From Erythrobacter sp. SDW2 (GTDB lineage: Bacteria; Pseudomonadota; Alphaproteobacteria; Sphingomonadales; Sphingomonadaceae): DNA of 64,000 nt. The notes beneath the pieces were generated by a model, which saw nothing but the letters and a program-made list of their open reading frames with translations, was not told the DNA's origin and searched no databases. Below are positions 20,169-29,378 of this stretch, one piece after another (positions within the stretch are counted from its first letter, which is position 1; each line of letters opens with the position of its first letter). The stretch spans positions 2,542,001 to 2,606,000 of the forward strand of contig NZ_CP090370.1 in the NCBI RefSeq assembly GCF_021431965.1, given 5' to 3'. A program made the translations under genes and the position numbers.

Positions 20169-20978
20169 ATGACACGCAAGAGCATTTTCATCACCGGTGG
20201 CGGCAGCGGCATCGGCCGGGCCATCGCGCAGAAGTTTGCCAAAGAGGGTTGGTTCGTCGGCCTCGGCGACATCAGCGACAGCGGCATGGCCGAGACGGCG
20301 AGGCTGATCGGCGAGGCCAACTGCTGGAGCGTCAACTTCGATGTCCGCGACCGGGCCGCCTGGGATTCCGCGCTGGAGGGGTTTTCCAGTGCCGCCGGGG
20401 GCCGCATCGATGTGCTGGCCAACAACGCCGGCATTCCCATCGGCGGGTCGCTGATCCTCAACAGCGAGGACGAGATCACCCGCTGCCTCGACATCAATCT
20501 CAAGGGCGTGCTGTTCGGCGCACAGGCGGCCTATCCGCACCTCAAGAAGACCGCACCGGGATCATGCCTGCTCAACACTGCCAGCGCGGCGGGGATCTAT
20601 GGCAGCGCGGGCGGATCGGTCTATTGCGCGACCAAATTCGGGGTGCGCGGGATTACCGAGAGCCTCGACGGCGAATGGGCCGGGGTCGGGATCAATGTCC
20701 GCTCGCTGATGCCCAGCTTCATCGACACGCCGCTGCTCGACATGGTGCCCAATGCCGGGACCAACGAACACATCCGCGCCCGTGTCCATGCCTCGGGGCT
20801 GGAGATCACGCCGGTCGAAGAAGTGGCGGAAGCCGCCTGGCGCGCAGTGCATGAGGACCAGATGCACTGGCCGGTCGGCAAGACGGCCAAGCGGATTGCC
20901 TTCGGCGCGCGCTGGATGCCGGGCCGCGTGCGCAAGCAATCGCGCGAGCGCGGGGCGATGCAGTTGCTGGGCGACTAG
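20169..20978 (+). CDS. Short-chain dehydrogenase/reductase
   Basis: NAD(P)-dependent SDR of 269 residues with the cofactor loop GGGSGIG (10-16), NNAG in the middle and the catalytic Y152-x3-K156 (YCATK). Asp in GLGDIS after strand 2 suggests NAD(H) rather than NADP(H) preference. Substrate is not predictable. A purine-rich GGGAGAGGAC precedes the ATG as ribosome binding site. The stop is shared with the convergent pterin dehydratase gene through a single CTAG palindrome. Confidence 0.92.
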   Translation: MTRKSIFITGGGSGIGRAIAQKFAKEGWFVGLGDISDSGMAETARLIGEANCWSVNFDVRDRAAWDSALEGFSSAAGGRIDVLANNAGIPIGGSLILNSEDEITRCLDINLKGVLFGAQAAYPHLKKTAPGSCLLNTASAAGIYGSAGGSVYCATKFGVRGITESLDGEWAGVGINVRSLMPSFIDTPLLDMVPNAGTNEHIRARVHASGLEITPVEEVAEAAWRAVHEDQMHWPVGKTAKRIAFGARWMPGRVRKQSRERGAMQLLGD

Positions 20979-21265
20979 ATCAAGTCGTCGATGGCCTTGG
21001 CCAGCTCCATATCGCGCATGGACAGCCCGTCGGCATCATGCGTGGTCAGCGTGATCTCGACCCGGTTGTAGACGTTGAACCATTCTGGATGGTGATCGGC
21101 CTTCTCGGCCAGCAGTGCGACCCGGTTCATGAACCCCCAGGCCTCGTTGAAGTCGGCGAAGCGGAACTCGCGGATGATCGCGTCCTTGCCCTCGGCCATC
21201 TGCCACCCCTTGAGGGCTTCCAGCCAGGTGGCGCGTTCTGGGTCAGTCAGCTTGACGATGGACAT
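20975..21265 (-). CDS. phhB: Pterin-4a-carbinolamine dehydratase
   Basis: Dehydrates 4a-hydroxytetrahydrobiopterin, recycling the pterin cofactor of aromatic amino acid hydroxylases. The 96-residue protein has the family motif: ADHHPEW (about 57-63), then [16 protein letters not shown]. The start at 21265 is preceded by GGAGAGAACC, a good ribosome binding site; an earlier in-frame ATG would add 11 residues without one. No hydroxylase gene is nearby. Its TAG stop lies in the same CTAG as the stop of the convergent SDR gene. Confidence 0.94.
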   Translation of the reverse strand: MSIVKLTDPERATWLEALKGWQMAEGKDAIIREFRFADFNEAWGFMNRVALLAEKADHHPEWFNVYNRVEITLTTHDADGLSMRDMELAKAIDDLI

Positions 21266-21324
21266 GGTTCTCTCCGTTCGGGCACAGCTTGTGAACAAGC
21301 GCTTTTGCGCTTAGTGCCCGCTCC

Positions 21325-21903
21325 ATGCCCGCAGCCCTCGCCGCACGCAACCTTGCCTGTCGTCGCGGCGACCGCCTGCTGTTCGCCGGCCTGGACTTTG
21401 CGCTGGAGGCGGGAAGCGCGCTCCACGTCACCGGCCCCAACGGGACCGGCAAGTCGAGCCTTATCCGCATCCTGGCGGGCCTTCTGCGGCCCTTCGAAGG
21501 CGCGGTCGAGAGCCAGGGCAGCATGGGCCTGATCGACGAGCGGCTGGCGCTTGATCCCGATTGGCCGCTGGCCCGGGCACTGCAATTCTGGGAGCGGCTC
21601 GACGGGTGCAGCGATCCATCCGGCCCGATCACGGTAATGGAGCTGGAGCCGCTGCTCGACGTGCCGGTGCGCTATCTCTCGACCGGCCAGAAGAAGCGCG
21701 CCGCTTTCGCCCGGCTGATGTGCAAGGCGCGTGAGATCTGGCTGCTGGACGAGCCGTTCAACGGGCTCGATGCCAGCGCCTGCGCCAAGGTCGAGGCGCT
21801 GGTGGCGCTGCATTGCGGCGGCGGCGGGATCTGCGTCATCGCTTCGCACCAGCCGACCGCGATTGCTGCGCAAACCTTAGCTATCACGGATTACGAGCGG
21901 TGA
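21325..21903 (+). CDS. ccmA: Heme exporter ATP-binding protein
   Basis: ATPase subunit of the CcmABCD transporter used in cytochrome c maturation (system I). The 192-residue ABC protein has Walker A GPNGTGKS (37-44), the signature LSTGQKKR and Walker B WLLDEP. The stop overlaps the ccmB GTG start (GTGA). It is short for an ABC ATPase, which is normal for CcmA. An AAGCGCTT palindrome lies just upstream in the divergent promoter shared with phhB. Confidence 0.93.
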   Translation: MPAALAARNLACRRGDRLLFAGLDFALEAGSALHVTGPNGTGKSSLIRILAGLLRPFEGAVESQGSMGLIDERLALDPDWPLARALQFWERLDGCSDPSGPITVMELEPLLDVPVRYLSTGQKKRAAFARLMCKAREIWLLDEPFNGLDASACAKVEALVALHCGGGGICVIASHQPTAIAAQTLAITDYER

Positions 21904-22559
21904 GCGGTTTCGGTGCCCTGATCCGGCGCGACCTTGCGCTGCTGCTGCCCGGCGGCGCGCGCGGCGGGGCGGTGCTGCCTCTCGTGTTCTTCCTCGCCGT
22001 GGCGATGCTCTATCCCTTCGCGGTCGGGCCCGATGCGCCCCTGCTGGCGCGGACCGGCGGCGGGGTGCTGTGGGTCGCGGCACTGCTCGCTGCGATCCTG
22101 CCGCTCGACCGGCTGGTGGCAGACGACCTCCACGGCGGCGTGTTTGACCAGCTGGCGCTGCGCGGCATCGCCGAGGAAGTGACCATGGCCAGCCGCCTCC
22201 TGGCGCACTGGCTCGCCTTCGCGCCGCTGCTGCTCCTTGCGTGCTTTCCGGCAGCGGCGTTGCTCGGCCTCGACGGGAAGACGCTTGGTCTTCTGCTGCT
22301 GGGTCTGATCGCAGGCACCCCCGGCCTCGCCGCCATCGGCCTGATCGTCGCCAGCCTGATGGCAAGCCTCCGCGCCGGAGCCGCACTCGGCGGGCTGATG
22401 CTGCTGCCGCTGGCTGTGCCGATCCTGATCTTCGGCGCCGGGAGCCTGGCACAGGGCGACACGACCGGCGTGGCGCTGGCAGGGGCGATCAGCCTGGGAT
22501 TATGCGCGATTGCGCCGTTTGCGGCGGGGGCCGCTATCCGGGCGGCGCGCGAGTCCTGA
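21900..22559 (+). CDS. ccmB: Heme exporter membrane protein
   Basis: Membrane subunit that pairs with CcmA. The 219-residue protein has about six hydrophobic segments and the N-terminal LIRRDLALLLPGG segment typical of CcmB. The start is GTG at 21900, overlapping the ccmA stop. Open frame continues upstream but only as a shadow of ccmA. ccmC and ccmD, which often follow, are not here; a palindromic repeat and the convergent map gene come next. Confidence 0.93.
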   Translation: MSGFGALIRRDLALLLPGGARGGAVLPLVFFLAVAMLYPFAVGPDAPLLARTGGGVLWVAALLAAILPLDRLVADDLHGGVFDQLALRGIAEEVTMASRLLAHWLAFAPLLLLACFPAAALLGLDGKTLGLLLLGLIAGTPGLAAIGLIVASLMASLRAGAALGGLMLLPLAVPILIFGAGSLAQGDTTGVALAGAISLGLCAIAPFAAGAAIRAARES

Positions 22560-22565
22560 CCCATT

Positions 22566-22661
22566 CCGTCACCCCGGGCTTGACCCGGGGTCCCGATTTT
22601 CTTCTGGCTTAGTGCAATCCCGCAAGAACAGCGGGACCCCGGCTCAGGGCCGTGGTGACGG
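22566..22661. repeat. REP-like inverted repeat between convergent genes
   Basis: An imperfect inverted repeat of about 96 bases. The outer arms are CCGTCACC and GGTGACGG. The inner arms are GGGGTCCCG at 22587-22595 and CGGGACCCC at 22632-22640, separated by about 36 bases. It lies between the ccmB and map stops, where such elements often act as bidirectional terminators. The sequence resembles the GTCACCCCGG-type palindromes scattered through sphingomonad genomes (recalled pattern, not searched). Confidence 0.75.
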
Positions 22662-22675
22662 GGTCTTGTTGGTGC

Positions 22676-23506
22676 TCAATTATACGGCGGCTTGTGCCGG
22701 CCCGTCTGGCTCTCGGTGAAAATCTCGATGCCGTTCTCCGTGATTCCGAGCGAGTGTTCGAACTGCGCGCTCAGGCTCTTGTCGCGGGTCACCGCAGTCC
22801 AGCCGTCGCCCAGCACCTTGGCCCAGGGTTTGCCGAGGTTGATCATCGGCTCGATGGTGAAGAACATGCCCGGCTTGAGCAGCGGGCCGGTGCCCGCCCG
22901 CGCGGCATGGACCACTTCGGGCGCGTCGTGGAACAGGCGGCCGAGGCCGTGGCCGCAGAATTCGCGGACCACGCCATAACGGTACTGCCGCGCATGTTCC
23001 TCGATCGCCGCGCCGATATCGCCCAGCCGCGCGCCGGGCTTCGCGGCCGCTTCGATCCCCAGCATCAGGCATTCGTAGGTCACATCGACCAGCTTCTTCG
23101 CCTTCAGCGACGGCTCGCCGGCGAAATACATCCGGCTGGTGTCGCCGTGCCAACCGTCGAGCAGCGGGGTCACATCGACATTGATGATGTCGCCATCCTT
23201 CAGCACCTTGTCGCCCGGGATGCCGTGGCAGATGACGTGGTTGATCGAAGTGCAGCAGCTGTGCGCATAGCCGCGATAGCCCATGGTCGCTGGCACGGCC
23301 CCACCGTCCAGCGTCATGGTGCGGACGAGATCGTCGATCTGTCCGGTGGTAACGCCGGGCTTCACGAAGTCGGCCACTTCGTCGAGGATCTGCGCCGCCA
23401 GCCGCCCGGCCTTGCGCATCCCTTCGAACCCGTCGGGGCCGTGCAGCTTGATGGTGCCGTCGCGCTGGACGTCGTCGTCGCTGGTAATAACCTGGTATTC
23501 GCTCAT
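22676..23506 (-). CDS. map: Methionine aminopeptidase, type I
   Basis: Metalloenzyme that removes initiator methionine in the cytoplasm. The 276-residue protein has the type I fold with metal ligands visible in order: NVDVTPLLDGWHGDTSR (two Asp), CGHGLGR (His), FTIEPM (Glu) and SAQFEHSLG (Glu). Length is normal. Start at 23506 gives a short N-tail before the first conserved helix. Confidence 0.96.
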   Translation of the reverse strand: MSEYQVITSDDDVQRDGTIKLHGPDGFEGMRKAGRLAAQILDEVADFVKPGVTTGQIDDLVRTMTLDGGAVPATMGYRGYAHSCCTSINHVICHGIPGDKVLKDGDIINVDVTPLLDGWHGDTSRMYFAGEPSLKAKKLVDVTYECLMLGIEAAAKPGARLGDIGAAIEEHARQYRYGVVREFCGHGLGRLFHDAPEVVHAARAGTGPLLKPGMFFTIEPMINLGKPWAKVLGDGWTAVTRDKSLSAQFEHSLGITENGIEIFTESQTGRHKPPYN

Positions 23507-23552
23507 GCCGGGCTATGTAGCGACTGGCGCGCCAGAATCCTAGCGTGGCATC

Positions 23553-24368
23553 CTACCGCAGCGTGAAAGCGTCCTTGTACGCCGGGCGAACCGCCTCGAG
23601 CACTTCGGCGGTGACGGGCACGGTGATGTCGTAATCTCCCTCCGCATAAGGCCCTGCGACATAGGGATCGGCGACCAGCCCGATGCGGTTGAACTTCCTG
23701 CCATTCGAGGAGCCAAGCAGCACGGTCAGGTCAGCAAGCGGCGGGCATTCGCCGAACTCGCCCTCGACCTTTTCGCCTTCCGGCCCGCGGCGCTGGCCGC
23801 GCTCCTTTTGCAACGCGGAGCAGAACCGTTCGCGCACGGCTTCTTCGAGCGCTTCGGCCGAAGCGAAGAAATCGACCGGTGCCAGCGCCCGTTTGGCCTC
23901 CCGGTCCCAGACCAGCGTTTTCGTCCCGCTGTTGGGATGCGCCCCGCCGGTGTAGCTGTAGACCGCCGCTGACAGGCTCAGGAAGCGCGGAGTGTTGGCT
24001 ACGACCTGCCAGTTGGTCCCCTCGGCATAGGCGTTGTAGGGAAAACCCTCGTCGCGGGCACTGGCTTCGGCTGACTTGGCCTGCGCGATCAGCTTGTCCT
24101 TGGCCTTGGCCATCTCGCTGTCGAGCCGTTCCTTGAGTTCGGGAATCGCGGCGACCTCGACCGGATAGGCGAAGTCGAAACTGTAGAGCTGAGTATCCTC
24201 GCTGACCTTGAGCGCTTCCGGTTTGGTGTCTGCCGGGCTCGGTGCCGGTGTCGCGGCGACCGGCGGCTTGCCATCATCCGCACCTTTGCCGCCCCACGGG
24301 TTGCAGGCCGCGAGGGCCAGAGCAGGCAACAACAGGCAGGCGACACGCATCATCCGGTTTGACTCCAT
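23553..24368 (-). CDS. Lipoprotein with DUF3298-like domain
   Basis: A 271-residue exported protein with a lipoprotein signal ending in LAAC (C22), then a Pro/Ala-rich linker and a globular domain. The domain shows the RsiV/PdaC-like pattern of DUF3298-type proteins: YSFDFAYP near the start, YSYTGGAHPN in the middle, and WDREAKRALAPVDFF. Binding of peptidoglycan or lysozyme-like ligands is known for relatives only. The start could be 24368, 24353 or 24350. It is divergent from the aminopeptidase gene, with 51 bases between them. Confidence 0.83.
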   Translation of the reverse strand: MESNRMMRVACLLLPALALAACNPWGGKGADDGKPPVAATPAPSPADTKPEALKVSEDTQLYSFDFAYPVEVAAIPELKERLDSEMAKAKDKLIAQAKSAEASARDEGFPYNAYAEGTNWQVVANTPRFLSLSAAVYSYTGGAHPNSGTKTLVWDREAKRALAPVDFFASAEALEEAVRERFCSALQKERGQRRGPEGEKVEGEFGECPPLADLTVLLGSSNGRKFNRIGLVADPYVAGPYAEGDYDITVPVTAEVLEAVRPAYKDAFTLR

Positions 24369-24371
24369 TCC

Positions 24372-24402
24372 AAGCGCTTCCCATTAACACCCTTAAGCGC
24401 TT
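24372..24402. promoter_or_regulatory. Two AAGCGCTT palindromes in a divergent promoter
   Basis: The 51 bases between the DUF3298 lipoprotein gene and the M17 peptidase gene contain AAGCGCTT twice (24372-24379 and 24395-24402), each followed by C. Their centres are 23 bases apart, about two helical turns. A third copy lies at 21297-21304 in the phhB/ccmA divergent promoter. An operator role is inference, and the regulator is unknown. Confidence 0.3.
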
Positions 24403-24419
24403 CGCCAAACGGACATTAC

Positions 24420-25808
24420 ATGACCAAAGCTGAACTTATCCAGCCCGATCGCGGGCAAGACGCCCTTGCCATCCACCTTGTCAGCGAAAATAGCTTCGCC
24501 GAATGGAGCAAGTCGCTTGGCGCCGGGCAGCGCGCCGCACTGGCCGCGCAGAAATTCGATGGTGGCGGCTATCAGGTCGGGATCGTGCCCGATGGCGACG
24601 GCTGGTTCGCGGTCGGCGGCGTGGCCAATCCGCAGGCGCTTTCGAGCTGGTGCCTTGCCAAGCTGGCCGAAGTACTACCGGGCGGGACCTACCGTCTCGC
24701 CAACGCCGCGACCGGGCCCGCGTTGCTCGGCTGGCAGACCGCGCAGTACCGCTTCACCAAATACCGCAAGGAAGACGACAAGGCGCAGGGGCCGCGCATC
24801 CTGCTGACGGAGGACGTCAAGGCGATCGCCCCCTCCATCGCCGAGGCCGAAGCCGTCGCGCTGGTGCGGCGCATGGTCGACACCCCGGCCGAGGACATGG
24901 GACCTGCCGCTATCGAAGCCGAATGCGAAGCACTCGCCAAGAAGTACCACGCCAAGCTCACCGTCACCAAGGGCGAAACGCTGGAGCGCGAATATCCGAT
25001 GGTCCACGCCGTCGGCCGCGCCGCGGACCGCAAGCATGCGCCGCGTATCATGCATTTGACCTGGGGCAAGGAGAAGGACCCGGTTCTCGCCATCGTCGGC
25101 AAGGGCGTCGCATTCGACAGCGGCGGCCTCGATATCAAGCCTGCCAGCGGCATGCTGCTCATGAAGAAGGACATGGGCGGCGCGGCACATGCCATCGCGC
25201 TGGCGGGCCTTGTCATGGGCGCCGGACTGAAGGTGCGGCTGCACCTGCTGGTGCCGGCCGTCGAGAATGCCATTTCCGGCAATGCCTTCCGCCCCGGCGA
25301 TGTGCTCCAGACCCGCAAGGGGCTGACCGTGGAGATCGGCAACACCGATGCCGAAGGAAGGCTTATTCTTGGCGACGCGCTGGCCCGGGCGAGCGAGGAG
25401 AAGCCCGAACTGATCATCGACTTCGCTACCCTCACAGGCGCAGCCCGCGTCGCGCTCGGCCCCGACCTGCCCGGTCTGATGGCGCGGCGCGACGAGACGG
25501 CCGAGGCGCTGATCGCGGCGGGCAAGGCCTGCGACGACGAGGTCTGGCGTCTGCCCCTGCCCAAGGCCTATGCCGAATGGCTCAAGTCGGACATTGCGGA
25601 CATCAACAACAGCCATGCCAATGCTTTCGCCGGGGCCAGCGTCGCAGGTCTGTTCCTGGACCGGTTCGTGGGCGAGGACATCGACTGGGCCCATTTCGAC
25701 ACCTTCGCCTGGCGGCCCTTCGCCAAACCGGGCCGCCCCAAGGGTGGCGAGGCCTACGGCCTGCGCGCCAGTTGGCGAATGTTGCAGGAACGTTTCACTG
25801 CTGGGTAA
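24420..25808 (+). CDS. M17 leucyl aminopeptidase family protein
   Basis: Zinc/manganese aminopeptidase of 462 residues, cytoplasmic. The catalytic C-terminal domain shows VGKGVAFDSGGLDIKP, then KKDMGGAA and NTDAEGRLILGDAL, which supply the metal-binding Lys, Asp and Glu residues and the catalytic Arg of the M17 family. The N-terminal domain is short and divergent from PepA, as in the PepB-like group. Start at 24420 is the first ATG after the divergent promoter. Confidence 0.94.
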   Translation: MTKAELIQPDRGQDALAIHLVSENSFAEWSKSLGAGQRAALAAQKFDGGGYQVGIVPDGDGWFAVGGVANPQALSSWCLAKLAEVLPGGTYRLANAATGPALLGWQTAQYRFTKYRKEDDKAQGPRILLTEDVKAIAPSIAEAEAVALVRRMVDTPAEDMGPAAIEAECEALAKKYHAKLTVTKGETLEREYPMVHAVGRAADRKHAPRIMHLTWGKEKDPVLAIVGKGVAFDSGGLDIKPASGMLLMKKDMGGAAHAIALAGLVMGAGLKVRLHLLVPAVENAISGNAFRPGDVLQTRKGLTVEIGNTDAEGRLILGDALARASEEKPELIIDFATLTGAARVALGPDLPGLMARRDETAEALIAAGKACDDEVWRLPLPKAYAEWLKSDIADINNSHANAFAGASVAGLFLDRFVGEDIDWAHFDTFAWRPFAKPGRPKGGEAYGLRASWRMLQERFTAG

Positions 25809-25890
25809 TCTGTGCGGCGCTATGCTTGCTAGCGGGAATGGCGCAGTCTAAGCGCGGAATTCTGGACGCTAACAGGGGTTGAAGGCAGCA

Positions 25891-26232
25891 GTGAGCGAGG
25901 GTGCGCAATATCCGATTCCGCAGGGCCAGCTGGCACTGATCGGCCCGGTTGCGCGCCCGGAACCGGGCACCCTGCCGATCCGTGGAGATGTCGCGCATAT
26001 CGCCCTCGCAAGCCGCTACCTCGTGCCGCACTATGTCGTGCCGCAAGTGATCGAGGTCGCGCGCGGACCGGCACCGATCCTGCTGGCGATGGACGAGGCC
26101 AGCGAAGCCGTCGCCGAGCTGGGAACGGGCGAGGCATTCGAAGCGCTCGATATCACCCGCAACTGGGTGTGGGGCACTTGCGGCTCTGAAGGTCCGAGCG
26201 GCTACGTCGCGCGTTCCGCCTTCGATATCTGA
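25891..26232 (+). CDS. Small SH3-like domain protein of unknown function
   Basis: A 113-residue protein with no signal peptide. The C-terminal end, NWVWGTCGSEGPSGYVARSAF, resembles the last strands of a bacterial SH3 domain; the N-terminal half resembles the SH3-bearing front part of NlpC/P60-type proteins, but no peptidase domain follows. The start is GTG at 25891 with GAAGG five bases upstream; a TTG at 25879 is the alternative. Its stop shares one base with the argC start (TGATG), so the two are coupled. Function is unknown. Confidence 0.68.
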   Translation: MSEGAQYPIPQGQLALIGPVARPEPGTLPIRGDVAHIALASRYLVPHYVVPQVIEVARGPAPILLAMDEASEAVAELGTGEAFEALDITRNWVWGTCGSEGPSGYVARSAFDI

Positions 26233-27167
26233 TGGCCTTCACTGTCTTCATTGACGGGGCGGTGGGCACCACTGGCCTCGAAATCCGCGAACGCCTGACC
26301 GGGCGCACCGAATTCGACCTCGTGGTGCTGGGCGAGGCGCAGCGCAAGGACCCGGCGGCGCGGCGCGCAGCGCTCAACGACAGCGATTTTGCCATTCTGT
26401 GCCTGCCCGACGACGCAGCCATCGAAGCGGTGGCGATGATCGACCCGGCAAGCAAGACCCGCGTCATCGATGCTTCCAGCGCGCATCGCGTGGCGGATGG
26501 CTGGACCTATGGTTTCCCGGAACTGACCGGGCGGGACCAGGTTGCCAATGCCCGGCTGGTCAGCAATCCCGGCTGCTATCCCACAGGCTTCCTCGGCCTG
26601 GTCGCGCCGCTGGTTCGCGCAGGCCTGCTTCCCGCAGATTGGCCTTTCACTATCAATGCGGTGTCGGGTTTTTCCGGCGGCGGCAAGGCCCTGATCGAGC
26701 GGTTCGAAGCCGATCCCGAGCTTGCGTTCCGAACCTATGCGCTCGGCTTCGGGCACAAGCATATCCCCGAGATGCAGCGCCATGCAGGGCTCGCTCATGC
26801 CCCGCTGTTCGCGCCTTCGGTGGTGCCCGCCTATCGCGGCATGCTGGTCGAAGTGCCGCTGCCGCTTGCAGCAATTCCCGGGGCGGCATCACCCGCAGAC
26901 ATAAGCGCTTGCCTCGCCGCTTTTTTCGCTGGCAGCCCGGTGGTGTGGATCGAGCCGGCCGACACTCAAGAGCTGTTGCTGCGCACGCAAGATGCGCCGC
27001 ATGACGACATGCTCTTGTCGGTCTATGCGGACGCACACGGAACGCAGGCCCGCCTCATCGCCCGGCTCGACAATCTGGGCAAAGGTGCGAGCGGCGCAGC
27101 GGTGCAGAACCTCAATCTCATGGCTGGCTTGCCCGAGACGGCGGGCCTCGCTCTGCCTAATAATTAG
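26232..27167 (+). CDS. argC: N-acetyl-gamma-glutamyl-phosphate reductase
   Basis: NADPH-dependent step in arginine biosynthesis. The 311-residue protein belongs to the short (type 2) ArgC group. It has GAVGTTG (9-15) for the cofactor, the catalytic Cys in SNPGCYPTG (C115), SGFSGGGK and the His-bearing GHKHIPEM. Start ATG shares one base with the preceding stop. It is unusual to find it coupled to an SH3-like gene rather than other arg genes. Confidence 0.95.
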   Translation: MAFTVFIDGAVGTTGLEIRERLTGRTEFDLVVLGEAQRKDPAARRAALNDSDFAILCLPDDAAIEAVAMIDPASKTRVIDASSAHRVADGWTYGFPELTGRDQVANARLVSNPGCYPTGFLGLVAPLVRAGLLPADWPFTINAVSGFSGGGKALIERFEADPELAFRTYALGFGHKHIPEMQRHAGLAHAPLFAPSVVPAYRGMLVEVPLPLAAIPGAASPADISACLAAFFAGSPVVWIEPADTQELLLRTQDAPHDDMLLSVYADAHGTQARLIARLDNLGKGASGAAVQNLNLMAGLPETAGLALPNN

Positions 27168-27728
<561 letters not shown>

Positions 27729-27779
27729 TCGTTACAGTTCTCCACCCGATCCAAAGACCATCAATACAGGAAGCACCCA

Positions 27780-29189
27780 ATGTCCAAGGCCAAAGACGTC
27801 ATCAAGCAGATCAAGGAAAACGAGGTCGAATGGGTCGACCTGCGCTTCACCGACCCCAAGGGCAAGTGGCAGCACCTTACGATGGTCGCCGGCATCATGG
27901 GCGAGGACGAGCTCGAGGACGGCCTGATGTTCGACGGTTCCTCGATCGAGGGCTGGAAGGTCATCAACGAAAGCGACATGATCCTCAAACCGGACCTCGA
28001 CCGGGTCTACATGGACCCGTTCAGCGCCACCCCGATGATGATCATCTTCTGCGACATCGTCGAGCCTTCGACCGGTGACTGGTACAGCCGCGACCCGCGC
28101 ACCACCGCCAAGCGCGCAGAGGCCTATCTCAAGACCACCGGCATCGGCGACACCGTCTATGTCGGTCCGGAAGCCGAATTCTTCATGTTCGACGACGTCC
28201 GCTTCGAAGACGGCTATGCCGGTTCGGGCTTCGCCATCGACGACATCGAACTGCCGACCAATTCGGGCAAGGAATATGACGGCGGCAACATGGCTCACCG
28301 CCCGCGCGCCAAGGGAGGCTATTTCCCCGTCGCCCCGGTCGACAGCGCTGTCGACATCCGCGGCGAAATGGTCGCCACCATGCTCGAGATGGGTCTCAAT
28401 TGCGACAAGCACCACCACGAAGTGGCCGCGGCGCAGCACGAGCTCGGCCTGACCTTCGACACGCTGGTCAAGACCGCCGACAACATGCAGATCTACAAGT
28501 ATGTCGTGCACCAGGTGGCCCACGCCTATGGCAAGAGCGCGACCTTCATGCCCAAGCCGATTAAGATGGACAACGGCAGCGGCATGCACACCCATATGTC
28601 GATCTGGGAAGGCGGCAAACCGACCTTCGCCGGCAACGAATATGCCGGCCTGTCGACCAACTGCCTCTATTACATTGGCGGCGTCATCAAGCACGCCAAG
28701 GCGCTCAACGCCTTCACCAACCCGACCACCAACAGCTACAAGCGGCTGGTGCCGGGCTTCGAGGCGCCGGTGCTGCTGGCCTATTCGGCCCGCAACCGCT
28801 CGGCCTCGTGCCGCATCCCCTATGGTGCGGGCGAGAAGGCCAAGCGCGTCGAGTTCCGCTTCCCCGACGCGATGGCCAACCCCTACCTCGCCTATGCCGC
28901 GCTGCTGATGGCCGGTCTCGACGGGATCCAGAACAAGATCCACCCGGGCGATGCGATGGACAAGAACCTTTACGACCTGCCGCCGGCCGAGCTCGCCGAA
29001 GTGCCGACCGTGTGTGGCAGCTTGCGCGAGGCGCTGGAATCACTCGCCGCCGACCATGAGTTCCTGCTGAAAGGCGACGTCTTCACCAAGGACCAGATCG
29101 ACGCCTATATCGAGCTCAAGTGGGACGATGTGGTGCGCTGGGAAACCACCCCCAGCCCGGTCGAATTCGACATGTACTACAGCTACTGA
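27780..29189 (+). CDS. glnA: Glutamine synthetase, type I
   Basis: Makes glutamine from glutamate, ammonia and ATP as a dodecamer. The 469-residue protein has the beta-grasp N-domain with [11 protein letters not shown], the substrate block [21 protein letters not shown], the ATP-site [12 protein letters not shown] and [10 protein letters not shown]. The adenylylation tyrosine is Y398 in NLYDLPP, so GlnE control is likely. It is preceded by glnB and followed by a clear hairpin. Confidence 0.98.
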   Translation: MSKAKDVIKQIKENEVEWVDLRFTDPKGKWQHLTMVAGIMGEDELEDGLMFDGSSIEGWKVINESDMILKPDLDRVYMDPFSATPMMIIFCDIVEPSTGDWYSRDPRTTAKRAEAYLKTTGIGDTVYVGPEAEFFMFDDVRFEDGYAGSGFAIDDIELPTNSGKEYDGGNMAHRPRAKGGYFPVAPVDSAVDIRGEMVATMLEMGLNCDKHHHEVAAAQHELGLTFDTLVKTADNMQIYKYVVHQVAHAYGKSATFMPKPIKMDNGSGMHTHMSIWEGGKPTFAGNEYAGLSTNCLYYIGGVIKHAKALNAFTNPTTNSYKRLVPGFEAPVLLAYSARNRSASCRIPYGAGEKAKRVEFRFPDAMANPYLAYAALLMAGLDGIQNKIHPGDAMDKNLYDLPPAELAEVPTVCGSLREALESLAADHEFLLKGDVFTKDQIDAYIELKWDDVVRWETTPSPVEFDMYYSY

Positions 29190-29211
29190 TCGCTTCGATC
29201 CATCAGCATGC

Positions 29212-29243
29212 AAGGGGCGTCCGGAGCGATCCGGGCGCCCTTT
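29212..29243 (+). terminator. glnA terminator hairpin
   Basis: AAGGGGCGTCCGGA pairs with TCCGGGCGCCCTTT over 14 bases with two weak pairs and a four-base loop. It starts 22 bases after the glnA stop. The U-tract is short (three T), so termination may be partial. Confidence 0.7.
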
Positions 29244-29378
29244 GCGCATGCGCACACCCTTGAAATCACACCCGAGGATTGCCATTGGCTGCCCACCACC
29301 GGGCCCCTCTGGCGAATGCGGCCGGCGCATTCGTGATGTCGGCGGGATTGCCTGCAATTCTCCGGGACGGACTTCCGA

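Noticed and set aside
27732-28943. Minus-strand open frame of 403 codons opposite glnA
   Set aside because: Antisense of a highly conserved gene; Val/Asp/His-rich artefact composition.
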